64,000 nt of DNA from Leifsonia shinshuensis (GCF_013410375.1 NZ_JACCFL010000001.1:310001-374000); one strand, 5' to 3'. Positions 17,484-26,217 are shown, counted from the stretch's first letter. Notes: generated by a model from the sequence alone, not told the origin. Translations and numbers: made by a program.

Positions 17484-18938
17484 ATGAATCGCGAGATCAA
17501 GCGGGTCAGCACGATCGTGCTCGTGATGTTCCTGGCACTCCTGGTGTCCACGTCGATCCTCCAGGTGGTGCAGGCCGACAACCTGGCCGCCGACGCGCGC
17601 AACACCCGCGCGCGCAACGACAGCTACTCGGCCCAGCGCGGCGCGATCCTCGTCGCCGGGCAGCCGATCGCGCAGTCGGTCCCCTCCAGCGACGTGTACA
17701 AGTGGCAGCGCCAGTACAGCAATGGGCCGCTGTACTCGGCCGTGACCGGCTTCTACCCGGTGAACGGCGAGGCCACCGGGCTGGAGGGCGCCCTCGACGA
17801 CAAGCTGTCCGGCACCTCCAACTCGCAGTTCTTCGAGCGGATCAACTCGATCCTGACCGGGAAGAACCCGCAGGGCGCGACCGTGGAGACCACGATCGAC
17901 CCGAAGGCGCAGCAGGCCGCCTGGAACGCGCTCGGCAACTACCAGGGCGCCGTCGTGCTGCTGGAGCCGAAGACCGGCAAGATCCTGGCGATGGTGTCGA
18001 AGCCCACTTACGACCCGAACGTGCTCGCCTCCCACGACACCGCCGCCGTCAACGCGGCCTACCAGCAGTTGCTCGACGCCTCGGGCAGCCCGCTCACCAA
18101 CCGGACCATCGGCGGCAACCTCAACCCGCCCGGCTCCACCTTCAAGCCGGTGATGAGCGCGTCCGCCTTCGGCACCGGCCAGTACACCAAGGACAGCCAG
18201 CTGCCGAACCCGGCCGAGCTGACGCTGCCGAACTCCCCCACCGTCGTGCGGAACGACTCGCTGACCACCTGCGGTCCCGGCGCGACGGTGTCGATCGCGA
18301 CCGCGCAGATCCTCTCCTGCAACATCCCGTTCGCCGAGCTCGGCATGCAGCTCAAGCCGGAGGTCATCAAGGACCAGGCCGACAAGTTCGGCTTCAACCA
18401 GTCGCTGAGCATCCCGATCCCGGTCGAGAAGAGCGTCTACCCGCTCTACACCGACCCGGCGGAGCGCGCGCTCGGCTCCTTCGGACAGAAGGACGACCGG
18501 GCCACGCCGCTGCAGATGGCGATGGTCTCCGCGGCGGTCGCGAACGGCGGCAAGCTGATGACGCCGAACCTGGTCGACTCGATCCGCTCGTCGGACCTGC
18601 AGCCGATCGAGACCTTCCAGCCCCAGCAGTTCTCGCAGCCGATGACCCAGCAGAACGCCGACACCATCAAGCAGATGATGGTCGACGGCGTCGATCACGG
18701 CGTTGCGAGCAATGCAAGAATAGACGGGGTCCAGGTCGGCGGTAAGACGGGGACGGCGCAGAACGGCGCGACCGACCCGTACACCCTGTGGTTCACAGGG
18801 TTCGCGCCGGCGAACGACCCTCAGTTCGCTGTGGCGGTAGTCGTTGAAAATGGCGGTGGACTCGGTCAGAGCGGCACGGGCAACCAAGTCGCCGCGCCGA
18901 TCGCGAGAAAAGTACTAGAGGCGGTGCTGAATAAATGA
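17484..18938 (+). CDS. pbpA: Class B penicillin-binding protein PbpA
   Basis: A 484-residue peptidoglycan transpeptidase: cytoplasmic start, one membrane anchor (TIVLVMFLALLVSTSILQV), PBP dimerisation region, then the transpeptidase domain. Active-site motifs are all present: SxxK in NPPGSTFKPV, SxN as LSCNIPF, and KTG in VGGKTGTAQ. It forms the elongation or septal synthase with RodA upstream. The stop overlaps the pknA start (ATGA). Confidence 0.95.
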   Translation: MNREIKRVSTIVLVMFLALLVSTSILQVVQADNLAADARNTRARNDSYSAQRGAILVAGQPIAQSVPSSDVYKWQRQYSNGPLYSAVTGFYPVNGEATGLEGALDDKLSGTSNSQFFERINSILTGKNPQGATVETTIDPKAQQAAWNALGNYQGAVVLLEPKTGKILAMVSKPTYDPNVLASHDTAAVNAAYQQLLDASGSPLTNRTIGGNLNPPGSTFKPVMSASAFGTGQYTKDSQLPNPAELTLPNSPTVVRNDSLTTCGPGATVSIATAQILSCNIPFAELGMQLKPEVIKDQADKFGFNQSLSIPIPVEKSVYPLYTDPAERALGSFGQKDDRATPLQMAMVSAAVANGGKLMTPNLVDSIRSSDLQPIETFQPQQFSQPMTQQNADTIKQMMVDGVDHGVASNARIDGVQVGGKTGTAQNGATDPYTLWFTGFAPANDPQFAVAVVVENGGGLGQSGTGNQVAAPIARKVLEAVLNK

Positions 18939-20647
18939 GACCCACAGCAGGGCTCACCTTCGGAGGACGTTACGAGCTGCAGTCGCGCATCGCGATCGGC
19001 GGCATGGGCGAGGTCTGGCAGGCGACCGATCTGGTCATCGGCCGCACCGTCGCGATCAAGATCCTCAAGGACGAGTACCTCGGCGACCCCGGCTTCCTGG
19101 AGCGCTTCCGCGCAGAGGCCCGGCACGCCGCGCTCGTCAACCACGAAGGCATCGCGAACGTCTACGACTACGGCGAGGAGGAGGGCAGCGCCTACCTCGT
19201 GATGGAGCTGGTACCCGGTGAGGCGCTCTCGACCATCCTGGAGCGGGAGCACGTCCTCAGCACCGACCGCACCCTCGACATCGTCGCGCAGACCGCCGCC
19301 GCCCTGCACGCCGCGCACGCAGCCGGGCTGGTCCACCGCGACATCAAGCCGGGCAACCTGCTCATCACGCCGGACGGCCGGGTCAAGATCACCGACTTCG
19401 GCATCGCACGCATCGCCGACCAGGTCCCGCTCACCGCCACGGGCCAGGTCATGGGCACGGTGCAGTACCTGTCGCCCGAGCAGGCGTCGGGCCACCCGGC
19501 CTCGCCGACCACCGACATCTACTCGCTCGGCATCGTCGCGTACGAGTGCCTCGCCGGCCGCCGCCCCTTCACCGGCGAGTCCCAGGTCGCGATCGCGATG
19601 GCCCAGATCAACGAGGCCCCGCCGGAGCTGCCGGCGACCGTGGCCGAGCCGGTGCGGAACCTGGTGTTCGCGTGCATCGCGAAGAACCCGGCCGACCGGC
19701 CGGCCTCCGCGGCCCACCTGGCGCGCGCGGCGCAGGCCCTGCGGCGCGGCGACATCCGTGCGGCGGCCGCGTCCGTCCCCGCCGTGCTCGGCGCCGCGGT
19801 CGCGGCCGACGCCGCCACCGTCCTGATGACCTCGCAGAACCCCGCCCCGACGCAGGCCACCACGGTGCTGCCCGCGGCGGCGGCCGGCGCCGTCACCGAA
19901 GAGGAGGAGACGGAGGAGCCGGTCGAGGAGAAGAAGCGCAGCCCCTGGACCTGGCCGCTGATCGCGCTCATCGCCCTGCTCGCGCTGGTGCTGATCGGCA
20001 CGATCATCGCGCTGTTCCTGCAGCCGAAGACGCCGGCGCCGACGGCGACCACGCCTCCCGTCGTCCACACGACCCCGCCTCCGTCGCCGTCGGCCACCCC
20101 GACCGAGACGAGCAGCACGGTGCAGATCAGCGAGGGCGACTACCTCGGTCTCACTGCCGACCAGGCGCGGCAGAAGCTGCAGGGCGTCGGGATGGTCGCG
20201 GACGTGCAGACGGGCAGCGCGGCGACCTCGGCCGGCCAGGTCAACACGGTGTACTCGGTGAACCCGACCGGCCCGGTGCAGAAGGGCTCGACCATCACGG
20301 TCAAGGTCTACGGACCGGTCACGCCGATCCCGACGCCGAGCGACACGGTCTCCGCCAACCCGCCCTCGGGTCAGGGCGCGGCCAACTCGCAGATCACGGT
20401 GTCGTTCGGCTCGGCGACCTGCCCGGCCGGCCAGAACCTCACCGGGCGACGCCTCTTCGTGAACGGCCAGCCGCAGGCTCCGGTCAACGACAGCAAGTTC
20501 ACGTGGTCGCCGACCTCGGCGGGCAACTACACGCTGAGCTACTCGATCTTCTGCAACCAGGGCGAGTCCGTCGAGTCGGCCCAGTCGCCCACCACCCCGT
20601 ACACGGTCGTCCCGGCCGGAGGCTCGACCTCCCTCCCGACACCGTGA
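18935..20647 (+). CDS. pknA: Serine/threonine protein kinase PknA with a PASTA domain
   Basis: 570 residues. The kinase domain (residues 1-270) has the P-loop IAIGGMGEVW, catalytic Lys in VAIKIL, HRDIKPGN, DFGIARI, and the activation loop TATGQVMGTVQYLSPEQ. After a Pro/Thr linker and a membrane helix (LIALIALLALVLIGTIIALF) comes one PASTA repeat (SEGDYLGLTADQARQKLQ to TVKVYG) and a second Ig-like domain with two Cys (TCPAG, IFCNQ). Mycobacterial PknA has no PASTA, so the outside part differs. It should phosphorylate division and wall proteins. Confidence 0.93.
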   Translation: MRPTAGLTFGGRYELQSRIAIGGMGEVWQATDLVIGRTVAIKILKDEYLGDPGFLERFRAEARHAALVNHEGIANVYDYGEEEGSAYLVMELVPGEALSTILEREHVLSTDRTLDIVAQTAAALHAAHAAGLVHRDIKPGNLLITPDGRVKITDFGIARIADQVPLTATGQVMGTVQYLSPEQASGHPASPTTDIYSLGIVAYECLAGRRPFTGESQVAIAMAQINEAPPELPATVAEPVRNLVFACIAKNPADRPASAAHLARAAQALRRGDIRAAAASVPAVLGAAVAADAATVLMTSQNPAPTQATTVLPAAAAGAVTEEEETEEPVEEKKRSPWTWPLIALIALLALVLIGTIIALFLQPKTPAPTATTPPVVHTTPPPSPSATPTETSSTVQISEGDYLGLTADQARQKLQGVGMVADVQTGSAATSAGQVNTVYSVNPTGPVQKGSTITVKVYGPVTPIPTPSDTVSANPPSGQGAANSQITVSFGSATCPAGQNLTGRRLFVNGQPQAPVNDSKFTWSPTSAGNYTLSYSIFCNQGESVESAQSPTTPYTVVPAGGSTSLPTP

Positions 20648-20716
20648 GCGGCCCGGCGCCCCTCCGACACCGACCGTCCGCACACCACCCCGGGGAGACA
20701 TCCAGAGTCGGCCCGC

Positions 20717-20722
20717 TACACT
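20717..20722 (+). promoter_or_regulatory. Candidate -10 for pknB
   Basis: TACACT lies in the 115-base gap between pknA and pknB, about 40 bases before the TTG start. The same hexamer in the same CCCGCTACACT context precedes crgA. It suggests pknB can be transcribed separately from the rod/pkn operon. Confidence 0.45.
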
Positions 20723-20762
20723 AGCCGTCAGCCACCCGCCACCACCCGAGAAGGAGTTCGTC

Positions 20763-22457
20763 TTGAGCCCAGATAGCCGCCTGCTCGCAGGCCGATATCA
20801 GGTGGGCGAACTCATCGGCCGCGGCGGCATGTCCGACGTGCACCGCGGAACGGACACCCGGCTGGGCCGGACCGTGGCCATCAAACTGCTGAAGCCGTCC
20901 CTCGCGACGGATCCGGCCTTCCGCACCCGATTCCGCCAGGAGGCCCAGGCGGCGGCCCGGATGACGCACCCCACCATCGTCCGCGTCTTCGACGCAGGCG
21001 AGGAGACGGTGCGCGAGCCGAACGGCCACGAGGCGCAGCTGCCCTTCATCGTGATGGAGTACGTCGACGGCGTTCTTCTGAAAGATCTCATCAAGCGCGG
21101 CCCGCTCGAGGTCGCGGAGGCCGTGCGGATCTCCGAGGGCATCCTGACCGCCCTCGAGTACTCGCACCGGGCAGGCGTCGTGCACCGCGACATCAAGCCG
21201 GGCAACGTCATGATCACGACGACCGGCCAGGTCAAGGTCATGGACTTCGGCATCGCCCGCGCGATCAGCGACTCCTCGGCGACGGTCGCGCAGACCACCG
21301 CGGTGCTCGGCACCGCCAGCTACTTCTCGCCCGAGCAGGCCAAGGGCGAGACGGTCGACGCGCGCACCGACCTGTACTCGACCGGCGTCGTGCTGTTCGA
21401 GATGCTCACCGGGCGGCCGCCGTTCCGCGGCGACACCCCGGTCGCGGTCGCCTACCAGCACGTCAGCGAGACGCCCGTCGCGCCCAGCACGATCAACCCC
21501 AAGGTCTCGCCCGCGATGGACGTGGTGGTCGCGCGCGCTCTCACCAAGGACCGCTTCGAGCGGTACCAGACCGTCGCCGACTTCCGCGCCGACCTCGAAG
21601 AGGCCGCCGCCGGGCGCGTGCCCGTCCACAAGCAGCCCGACGAGTTCTCGGAGACCCTGTTCGGCGCGCCGCCGAGCTCCGTCTCCGGCCCGGAGGCCGC
21701 GTTCCGCCAGCTCGCCGAGGACCAGACCATGGTCCGCACGCAGCGCCGTCCACCGGTCATCTGGATCTGGGCCGGCATCGCCGTGATGGCGGTCGTGATC
21801 GTCGCGGTCCTGGCCTGGGTGCTCCGGCTGGGGCCGAGCAACACCATGCCGGACAGCTCCCGCGAGGTGCCCAACCTTTCCGGGCAGACGCTCGACAAGG
21901 CGACCAAGCAGCTCGAGGACCTCAAGCTCAAGTGGACCCAGTCGACGGAGGCGAGCTCCACCTACGCGGAGGGCCAGGTCATCCGCACCGACCCGGCCGC
22001 GGGCATCGTCGTGGCGACCGGCGACACGATCAACGTCTTCGTCTCCACGGGCAAGAAGGCGGTCGCCGTCCCGGACGTGACGAACATGACGCAGGACGCG
22101 GCCAAACAGGCGCTGACGGCGGCCGGGCTCACGCTCGGGCCGGTCACGACGCAGAACTCCGCCACGGTGCCGGCCAACGTCGTCATCCAGACCGATCCGG
22201 CCGCGGGGAGCAACGCGCACGAGGGCGACGCCATCGGCCTCACCGTGTCGAGCGGCAAGGTCACGCTGACCGACCTCACCGGTCAATCCCTGCCGGCCGC
22301 GACGTCGCTGCTCCAGCAGCTCGGGCTGACGGCCGATCCGAAGGCCGACGCCAGCTGCAAGCAGAACAGCGGAGCGCCGCTGGTGCACACCCAGACCGTC
22401 GCGCCGGGAGACGTCCCGCAGGGAAGCACGGTCGGGCTCACCTACTGCTCGGGCTGA
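20763..22457 (+). CDS. pknB: Serine/threonine protein kinase PknB with three PASTA repeats
   Basis: 564 residues with a TTG start after a strong AAGGAG. The kinase domain (1-275) has GRGGMSDVHRG, AIKLLK, HRDIKPGN, DFGIAR and the Thr-rich activation loop SSATVAQTTAVLGTASYFSPEQ ending at the APE equivalent. A transmembrane helix (about 337-358) leads to three PASTA repeats (ReVPNLSGQTL, VPDVTNMTQ, TDLTGQSLP). The last carries two Cys (ASCKQ, TYCSG) likely in a disulfide. PASTA repeats sense muropeptides or lipid II. It is the master wall kinase in actinobacteria. Confidence 0.96.
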   Translation: MSPDSRLLAGRYQVGELIGRGGMSDVHRGTDTRLGRTVAIKLLKPSLATDPAFRTRFRQEAQAAARMTHPTIVRVFDAGEETVREPNGHEAQLPFIVMEYVDGVLLKDLIKRGPLEVAEAVRISEGILTALEYSHRAGVVHRDIKPGNVMITTTGQVKVMDFGIARAISDSSATVAQTTAVLGTASYFSPEQAKGETVDARTDLYSTGVVLFEMLTGRPPFRGDTPVAVAYQHVSETPVAPSTINPKVSPAMDVVVARALTKDRFERYQTVADFRADLEEAAAGRVPVHKQPDEFSETLFGAPPSSVSGPEAAFRQLAEDQTMVRTQRRPPVIWIWAGIAVMAVVIVAVLAWVLRLGPSNTMPDSSREVPNLSGQTLDKATKQLEDLKLKWTQSTEASSTYAEGQVIRTDPAAGIVVATGDTINVFVSTGKKAVAVPDVTNMTQDAAKQALTAAGLTLGPVTTQNSATVPANVVIQTDPAAGSNAHEGDAIGLTVSSGKVTLTDLTGQSLPAATSLLQQLGLTADPKADASCKQNSGAPLVHTQTVAPGDVPQGSTVGLTYCSG

Positions 22458-22484
22458 CCCGCGCCGGGCGTGACCCGGGTGGTC

Positions 22485-23123
22485 TCAGCCCAGCTTGACC
22501 AGCGGGTTGAGCGACCGCGAGGCCTCGGCGGCTCCAGCCAGCCCGGCCTGCTCGAGCCAGTTGCCGAGCATGCGGTAGCCGCCCTCGGTCAGCACCGACT
22601 CCGGGTGGAACTGCACTCCGTAGATCGGGGCCTCGCGGTGCTGCAGCGCCATGATGACCCCGCCGGCAGTGCGCGCCGTCACGGTCAGCTCGTCGGGGAG
22701 CGTCCCGTCGACGACGGCGAGGGAGTGGTACCGCGTCGCGGTGAACGGCTGCGGCACCCCGTCGAAGAGGACGCTGTCGTCGTGCTCGACCTGGGAGGTC
22801 TTGCCGTGCATGAGCTCCTCGGCGTTCGTGACCACGCCGCCGAACGCCTCGGCGATCGCCTGGTGCCCGAGGCACACGCCGAGCAGCGGCGTCCCGGTCG
22901 CCAGGGCGAGTTCGACCACGGGGATGGAGACCCCGGCGTCGGCCGGCTTGCCCGGGCCCGGCGAGACGAGCACGGCGTCGAACGCGGCCACGCGGGCGGC
23001 GAGGTCCTCGACAGCGATGTCGTCGTTCCGCACCACCTCGGTTTCGGCGCCGAGCTCACGCAAGTAGCCGTTCAGGGTGTAGACGAAGCTGTCGTAGTTG
23101 TCGATGACGAGTACGCGGGTCAC
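22485..23123 (-). CDS. pabA: Glutamine amidotransferase, anthranilate/aminodeoxychorismate synthase component II
   Basis: A 212-residue class I amidotransferase. The GTG at 23123 gives the canonical start VTRVLVIDNYDSFVYTL. The nucleophile Cys is in GVCLGHQAI and the His-Glu pair in VQFHPES. It supplies ammonia to a PabB or TrpE partner for folate or tryptophan synthesis. Homologues next to pknB in mycobacteria are named trpG or pabA and may serve both. The start overlaps the 52-residue upstream gene (GTGA). Confidence 0.9.
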   Translation of the reverse strand: MTRVLVIDNYDSFVYTLNGYLRELGAETEVVRNDDIAVEDLAARVAAFDAVLVSPGPGKPADAGVSIPVVELALATGTPLLGVCLGHQAIAEAFGGVVTNAEELMHGKTSQVEHDDSVLFDGVPQPFTATRYHSLAVVDGTLPDELTVTARTAGGVIMALQHREAPIYGVQFHPESVLTEGGYRMLGNWLEQAGLAGAAEASRSLNPLVKLG

Positions 23124-23278
23124 GGCCCAACGGTACCTTCCTGCGGACCGAGGAGCGAATCCACCCACGGGAAGACCCAGGTCACCAGCGCCCAGAGCAC
23201 CACGACGGCGAGGGCGATGAGGATGAGGATGCGCAGCCAGACCGGTCCGGGCAGGATGCGCCACAGGGCACCGTACAT
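23120..23278 (-). CDS. 52-residue single-pass membrane protein
   Basis: A short frame from ATG 23278 encodes MYGALWRILPGPVWLR, then a hydrophobic helix (LILIALAVVVLWALVTWVF) and a short acidic tail ending EGTVGP. It fits exactly between the sortase stop (23281) and the pabA start, overlapping the latter by GTGA. It has codon use like its neighbours. Tight coupling makes it a real gene. Function unknown; similar tiny helices are often annotated only as hypothetical in this cluster. Confidence 0.75.
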   Translation of the reverse strand: MYGALWRILPGPVWLRILILIALAVVVLWALVTWVFPWVDSLLGPQEGTVGP

Positions 23279-23280
23279 GT

Positions 23281-24087
23281 TCAGCCTCCCGTCACCGCGG
23301 CGCGGATCTCACTCGGCACGTCCTGCGTGGGCTGGAAGCCCTCGAAGACGTTGTACGCGATCAGCCGCTCGCCCGCGTGGAACGGCGGGTTGCACGTCGT
23401 GATGGTCATCAGCCGGTCGACGGGCTGCACGTCGGGATGGTGCGGCACCGCCGCGATCACCTGCACCTGCGTGGGCTGCACGAACTCGAAGTTGCGGAAG
23501 ACGTAGGTGTACCAGCCGTCCTTGGTCTGCACGTAGATGCGGTCGCCGAGATGCAGCTTGGACAGGTCGATGAAGGTGTTGCCCCAGCCGGAGTCGTGGC
23601 CCGCGACGGCGAAGTTGCCCACCCCGCCCGGCATCTGCGTGCCGGGATAGTGGCCGACGCCGGCGGTGTAGCTGTTCAGCACCTTCTCGACGTCCACGGT
23701 CTGCCGGATGGTGCGCTTCCAGTCCGCGCCGAGCCGCGGGATGTAGAGGACCGCGAACGCCTCGTAGTCCGCGGGCTGCGCCATCACGGGAGGGTCGACC
23801 GCCTGAGGGCTGGAGGGATCCGTCGGGGTGGCCCGCGGCGCCCGGACGGCGTCGTCGATCCACTTCTTGCTCTGCTGCTCGGCCACCGAGGTCTGCTGAC
23901 CGGAGAGGATGAGGTTGTTCCACCAGACCTGCCAGCCCAGGAACAGCCCGACCAGCACCCCCGCGGTGATGAGGAGCTCGCCGATCACCGTCAGAACGAC
24001 CTCGCCGGCGCTGCGCTTGCGGCGGGAACGACGTGCCGCACGACGCGAGCCGGCGCGGGTGCGCTCGGGCTCTGCGGGTGCGGTCAT
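23281..24087 (-). CDS. srtE: Class E sortase
   Basis: A 268-residue transpeptidase that attaches LAxTG-type surface proteins to peptidoglycan. It has an Arg-rich cytoplasmic N-terminus (RRAARRSRRKRS), a membrane anchor (LTVIGELLITAGVLVGLFLG) and a C-terminal sortase barrel. The catalytic residues are His in FAVAGHDSG, Cys in TITTCNPPF and Arg in GERLIAYN. The Tyr before Asn/Gly in class E is consistent. It is first in the srtE-52aa-pabA unit, with the start set at ATG 24087. No sortase substrate is visible in the window. Confidence 0.92.
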   Translation of the reverse strand: MTAPAEPERTRAGSRRAARRSRRKRSAGEVVLTVIGELLITAGVLVGLFLGWQVWWNNLILSGQQTSVAEQQSKKWIDDAVRAPRATPTDPSSPQAVDPPVMAQPADYEAFAVLYIPRLGADWKRTIRQTVDVEKVLNSYTAGVGHYPGTQMPGGVGNFAVAGHDSGWGNTFIDLSKLHLGDRIYVQTKDGWYTYVFRNFEFVQPTQVQVIAAVPHHPDVQPVDRLMTITTCNPPFHAGERLIAYNVFEGFQPTQDVPSEIRAAVTGG

Positions 24088-24180
24088 ATGACAGATTCTA
24101 AGGGGCGACCGCCCGGTCAACCGGGATGTTTCCCGGGAACCGCACGCCTCCGTCGCCACGAACGTTCAGATCCCGCCCGC

Positions 24181-24194
24181 TACACTTGTGTGCT
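24181..24194 (+). promoter_or_regulatory. Promoter of crgA giving a probable leaderless mRNA
   Basis: TACACT (24181-24186) ends 8 bases before the crgA ATG and there is no Shine-Dalgarno in between. Transcription starting 7-9 bases after a -10 would begin at or next to the A of the ATG. Confidence 0.55.
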
Positions 24195-24455
24195 ATGGCA
24201 CGCACCAAGTCCAAGACCAAGCTCGAGCGCTCCGCCCGTCCCGAGCGCAGCTCGGCCGCAACCGGCGAGGACGCCCCCAACCCCGTCTGGTTCAAGCCCG
24301 TCATGTTCGGCTTCATGCTGCTCGGGCTCATCTGGATCATCGTCTTCTACGTCAGCCAGAACCAGTACCCGATCCCGGCCCTCGGCGCGTGGAACATCCT
24401 GGTCGGCTTCGGGATCGCCTTCATCGGCTTCCTGATGACCACCCGCTGGCGCTGA
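24195..24455 (+). CDS. crgA: Cell division protein CrgA
   Basis: An 86-residue protein: a basic N-terminus (ARTKSKTKLERSAR), then two membrane helices (VMFGFMLLGLIWIIVFYVS and NILVGFGIAFIGFLMTTRW) joined by the conserved loop QNQYPIPALGAWN. CrgA recruits FtsI/PBPs and FtsQ at the septum in actinobacteria. It stands beside pknB-srtE as in other members, divergent from srtE. Confidence 0.96.
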   Translation: MARTKSKTKLERSARPERSSAATGEDAPNPVWFKPVMFGFMLLGLIWIIVFYVSQNQYPIPALGAWNILVGFGIAFIGFLMTTRWR

Positions 24456-24481
24456 GCCGTCCACACCCTGCCGTCGTCCAC

Positions 24482-24612
24482 TTATCCACAGCAGTTCTCC
24501 CCACAGCCCACACTCCCGCAGTCGGCTTCTCCCCAGTGTTAATAAGCCTGTGGAGAGTTACACCGGTGTAATTATCCCCACTGTTAATAAGGCTGTGGAT
24601 AACTTATCCACG
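24482..24612. other. DnaA-box cluster (oriC-like element), not at oriC
   Basis: The 207-base gap between crgA and the rhomboid gene is AT-richer than its surroundings. Boxes: TTATCCACA (24482-24490, perfect, plus strand), TTATCCCCA (24572-24580, one mismatch), TGTGGATAA (24594-24602, perfect, minus strand), TTATCCACG (24604-24612, one mismatch) and a weaker TGTGGAGAG (24549-24557). TTATCCCCA followed by TGTTAATAA recurs at oriC (38902-38921). It is a candidate DnaA titration or initiation-control site. Confidence 0.75.
24534..24606. repeat. Imperfect direct repeat of a TGTTAATAA-TGTGGA module
   Basis: Two copies of about 27 bases start at 24534 and 24579 (CAGTGTTAATAAGCCTGTGG and CACTGTTAATAAGGCTGTGG), each followed by a purine-rich stretch and TTA. 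Related sequence occurs in oriC at 38702-38719. Confidence 0.75.
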
Positions 24613-24662
24613 CGTTGTGGGAAGTGGCCGCGGCGCAGCGGTCCGCGACGGAGCGGCCGGCG

Positions 24663-25520
24663 TCAGGCGAAGTGCAGCAGGCTGGCGCCCACCAGCACCA
24701 CGCAGAGCGCGACGATCAGCGGCGTCTGCCAGCGGCGGCGCGAGGGCTTGCGGGTCTCGACGTAGATCAGGCCTGCGAGGGCGCCGCCCACCAGGCCGCC
24801 GACGTGCGCCTGCCAGGCGATGTTCATGCCGGGCAGGAAGCCGATCGCGAGGTTGAGCCCGACCAGCACCAGGATCTGCATCCCGTTGCCGCCGAGCCTC
24901 CGCTGGATGACGAAGAACGCGCCGAGCATGCCGAAGATGGCCCCGGAGGCCCCGATCACCGGCTGGCCGGCCGGCGAGAGCAGCAGGACGCCGAGCGAGC
25001 CGGCGAACCCGCTGATCAGGAACAGCGTGAGGAACCGCGCGCGGCCGAGCACGGGCTCGAGCGCCATGCCGAAGATCCACAGCGTGTACATGTTGAGCGC
25101 GATGTGGATGATGTTCGCGTGCAGGAAGACCGAGGTCAGCATCCGCCACGGCTCGAAGCCGATCTGCGGCGACAGCGACCCGGACGGGTACGAATAGGCG
25201 CCCGCGTACAGCAGCGAGTTCGTGACCTGGGAACCGATGATCGGCAGGTTCTGCAGGATGAACACCACGATGCAGACGCCGATGATCGCGTACGTGACGA
25301 CCGGGGCGCCCGGCCCGGTCAGGCGGGACACCCAGGGCGAGCGCGTGCGTGGCGCGGTGGCACGCTGCTGTGCCATGCACTCCGGGCAGATCACCCCGAC
25401 CGCTGCCGGAGTCTGGCACTCACCGCAGATCGGCCGGCCGCAGCGCTGGCAGCGGACGTGGCTGACGCGATCGGGATGGCGGTAGCAGACGCTCGTCGGA
25501 GCGTCGACGGGCTGAGACAT
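24663..25520 (-). CDS. Rhomboid family intramembrane serine protease with N-terminal zinc finger
   Basis: 285 residues. A B-box-like zinc finger (CYRHPDRVSHVRCQRCGRPI, then CGECQ and CPECM) occupies residues 12-50. Six or seven membrane helices follow. The catalytic Ser is in GASGAIFGML and the His in QAHVGGLVGG; the HANIIHIALNMY helix carries the oxyanion His/Asn. Rhomboids cleave membrane proteins in the bilayer; this substrate is unknown. Codon use is normal. Confidence 0.93.
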   Translation of the reverse strand: MSQPVDAPTSVCYRHPDRVSHVRCQRCGRPICGECQTPAAVGVICPECMAQQRATAPRTRSPWVSRLTGPGAPVVTYAIIGVCIVVFILQNLPIIGSQVTNSLLYAGAYSYPSGSLSPQIGFEPWRMLTSVFLHANIIHIALNMYTLWIFGMALEPVLGRARFLTLFLISGFAGSLGVLLLSPAGQPVIGASGAIFGMLGAFFVIQRRLGGNGMQILVLVGLNLAIGFLPGMNIAWQAHVGGLVGGALAGLIYVETRKPSRRRWQTPLIVALCVVLVGASLLHFA

Positions 25521-25553
25521 CGTTCCTTCCCCGCCCGTTCCCCCCGGCAGGCC

Positions 25554-26093
25554 TCAGGCCTGGTCGATCTCGACCGACTCGATCACGACGTCGTCGAGGG
25601 GACGGTCGCGGGCGTCGGTCGGGAGCTCGGCCAGCTTGTCGACGATCTTGCGGGACGCGTCGTCCGCGACCTCGCCGAAGATCGTGTGCTTGCCCTGCAG
25701 CCAGGTGGTGGGGGCGACGGTGATGAAGAACTGCGAGCCGTTCGTCCCGCGGCCGCCCTGGATGCCCGCGTTGGCCATCGCGAGGATGTAGGGCTGGGTG
25801 AAGTCGAGCTCGGGGTTGATCTCGTCGTCGAACTGGTAGCCCGGGCCGCCGATGCCCTGACCGAGCGGGTCGCCGCCCTGGATCATGAAGCCGGGGATGA
25901 TGCGGTGGAAGACCACGCCGTCGTAGAGCGGCTTGTTGGTCTTCTCACCGGTGGCGGGGTGCGTCCACTCGATCTCACCGGTCGCGAGGCCCACGAAGTT
26001 ACGGACCGTCTTCGGAGCGTGGTTGCCGAAGAGGTTGACCTTGATGTCTCCGTAGTTAGTGTGGAGCGTGGCGACAGCGGTGTGCTTAGACAT
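25554..26093 (-). CDS. ppiA: Cyclophilin-type peptidyl-prolyl cis-trans isomerase
   Basis: A 179-residue cytoplasmic cyclophilin (no signal peptide). Catalytic and binding motifs: FHRIIPGFMIQGGDPLG, MANAGIQGGRGTNGSQFFI and GKHTIFGEV. It catalyses proline isomerisation during folding. The start ATG at 26093 gives MSKHTAVATLHTNYGDIKV; upstream in-frame codons add unlikely sequence. Confidence 0.95.
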   Translation of the reverse strand: MSKHTAVATLHTNYGDIKVNLFGNHAPKTVRNFVGLATGEIEWTHPATGEKTNKPLYDGVVFHRIIPGFMIQGGDPLGQGIGGPGYQFDDEINPELDFTQPYILAMANAGIQGGRGTNGSQFFITVAPTTWLQGKHTIFGEVADDASRKIVDKLAELPTDARDRPLDDVVIESVEIDQA

Positions 26094-26217
26094 GGCACCA
26101 ATTCTTGCACAGGGCCCTGTTGGGTTTCGGGAAGCCTCTTCGGCTCTCGGGCCATCCTCAGGGCTTTCGGTGGCAAGATGGAGTGAGTTCGCCCAGCCGA
26201 CGCAATGGAGGTCCAGA

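Noticed and set aside
16032..18887. A 951-codon frame antisense to rodA and pbpA
   Set aside because: Same artefact of third-position GC; the sense genes are unmistakable.
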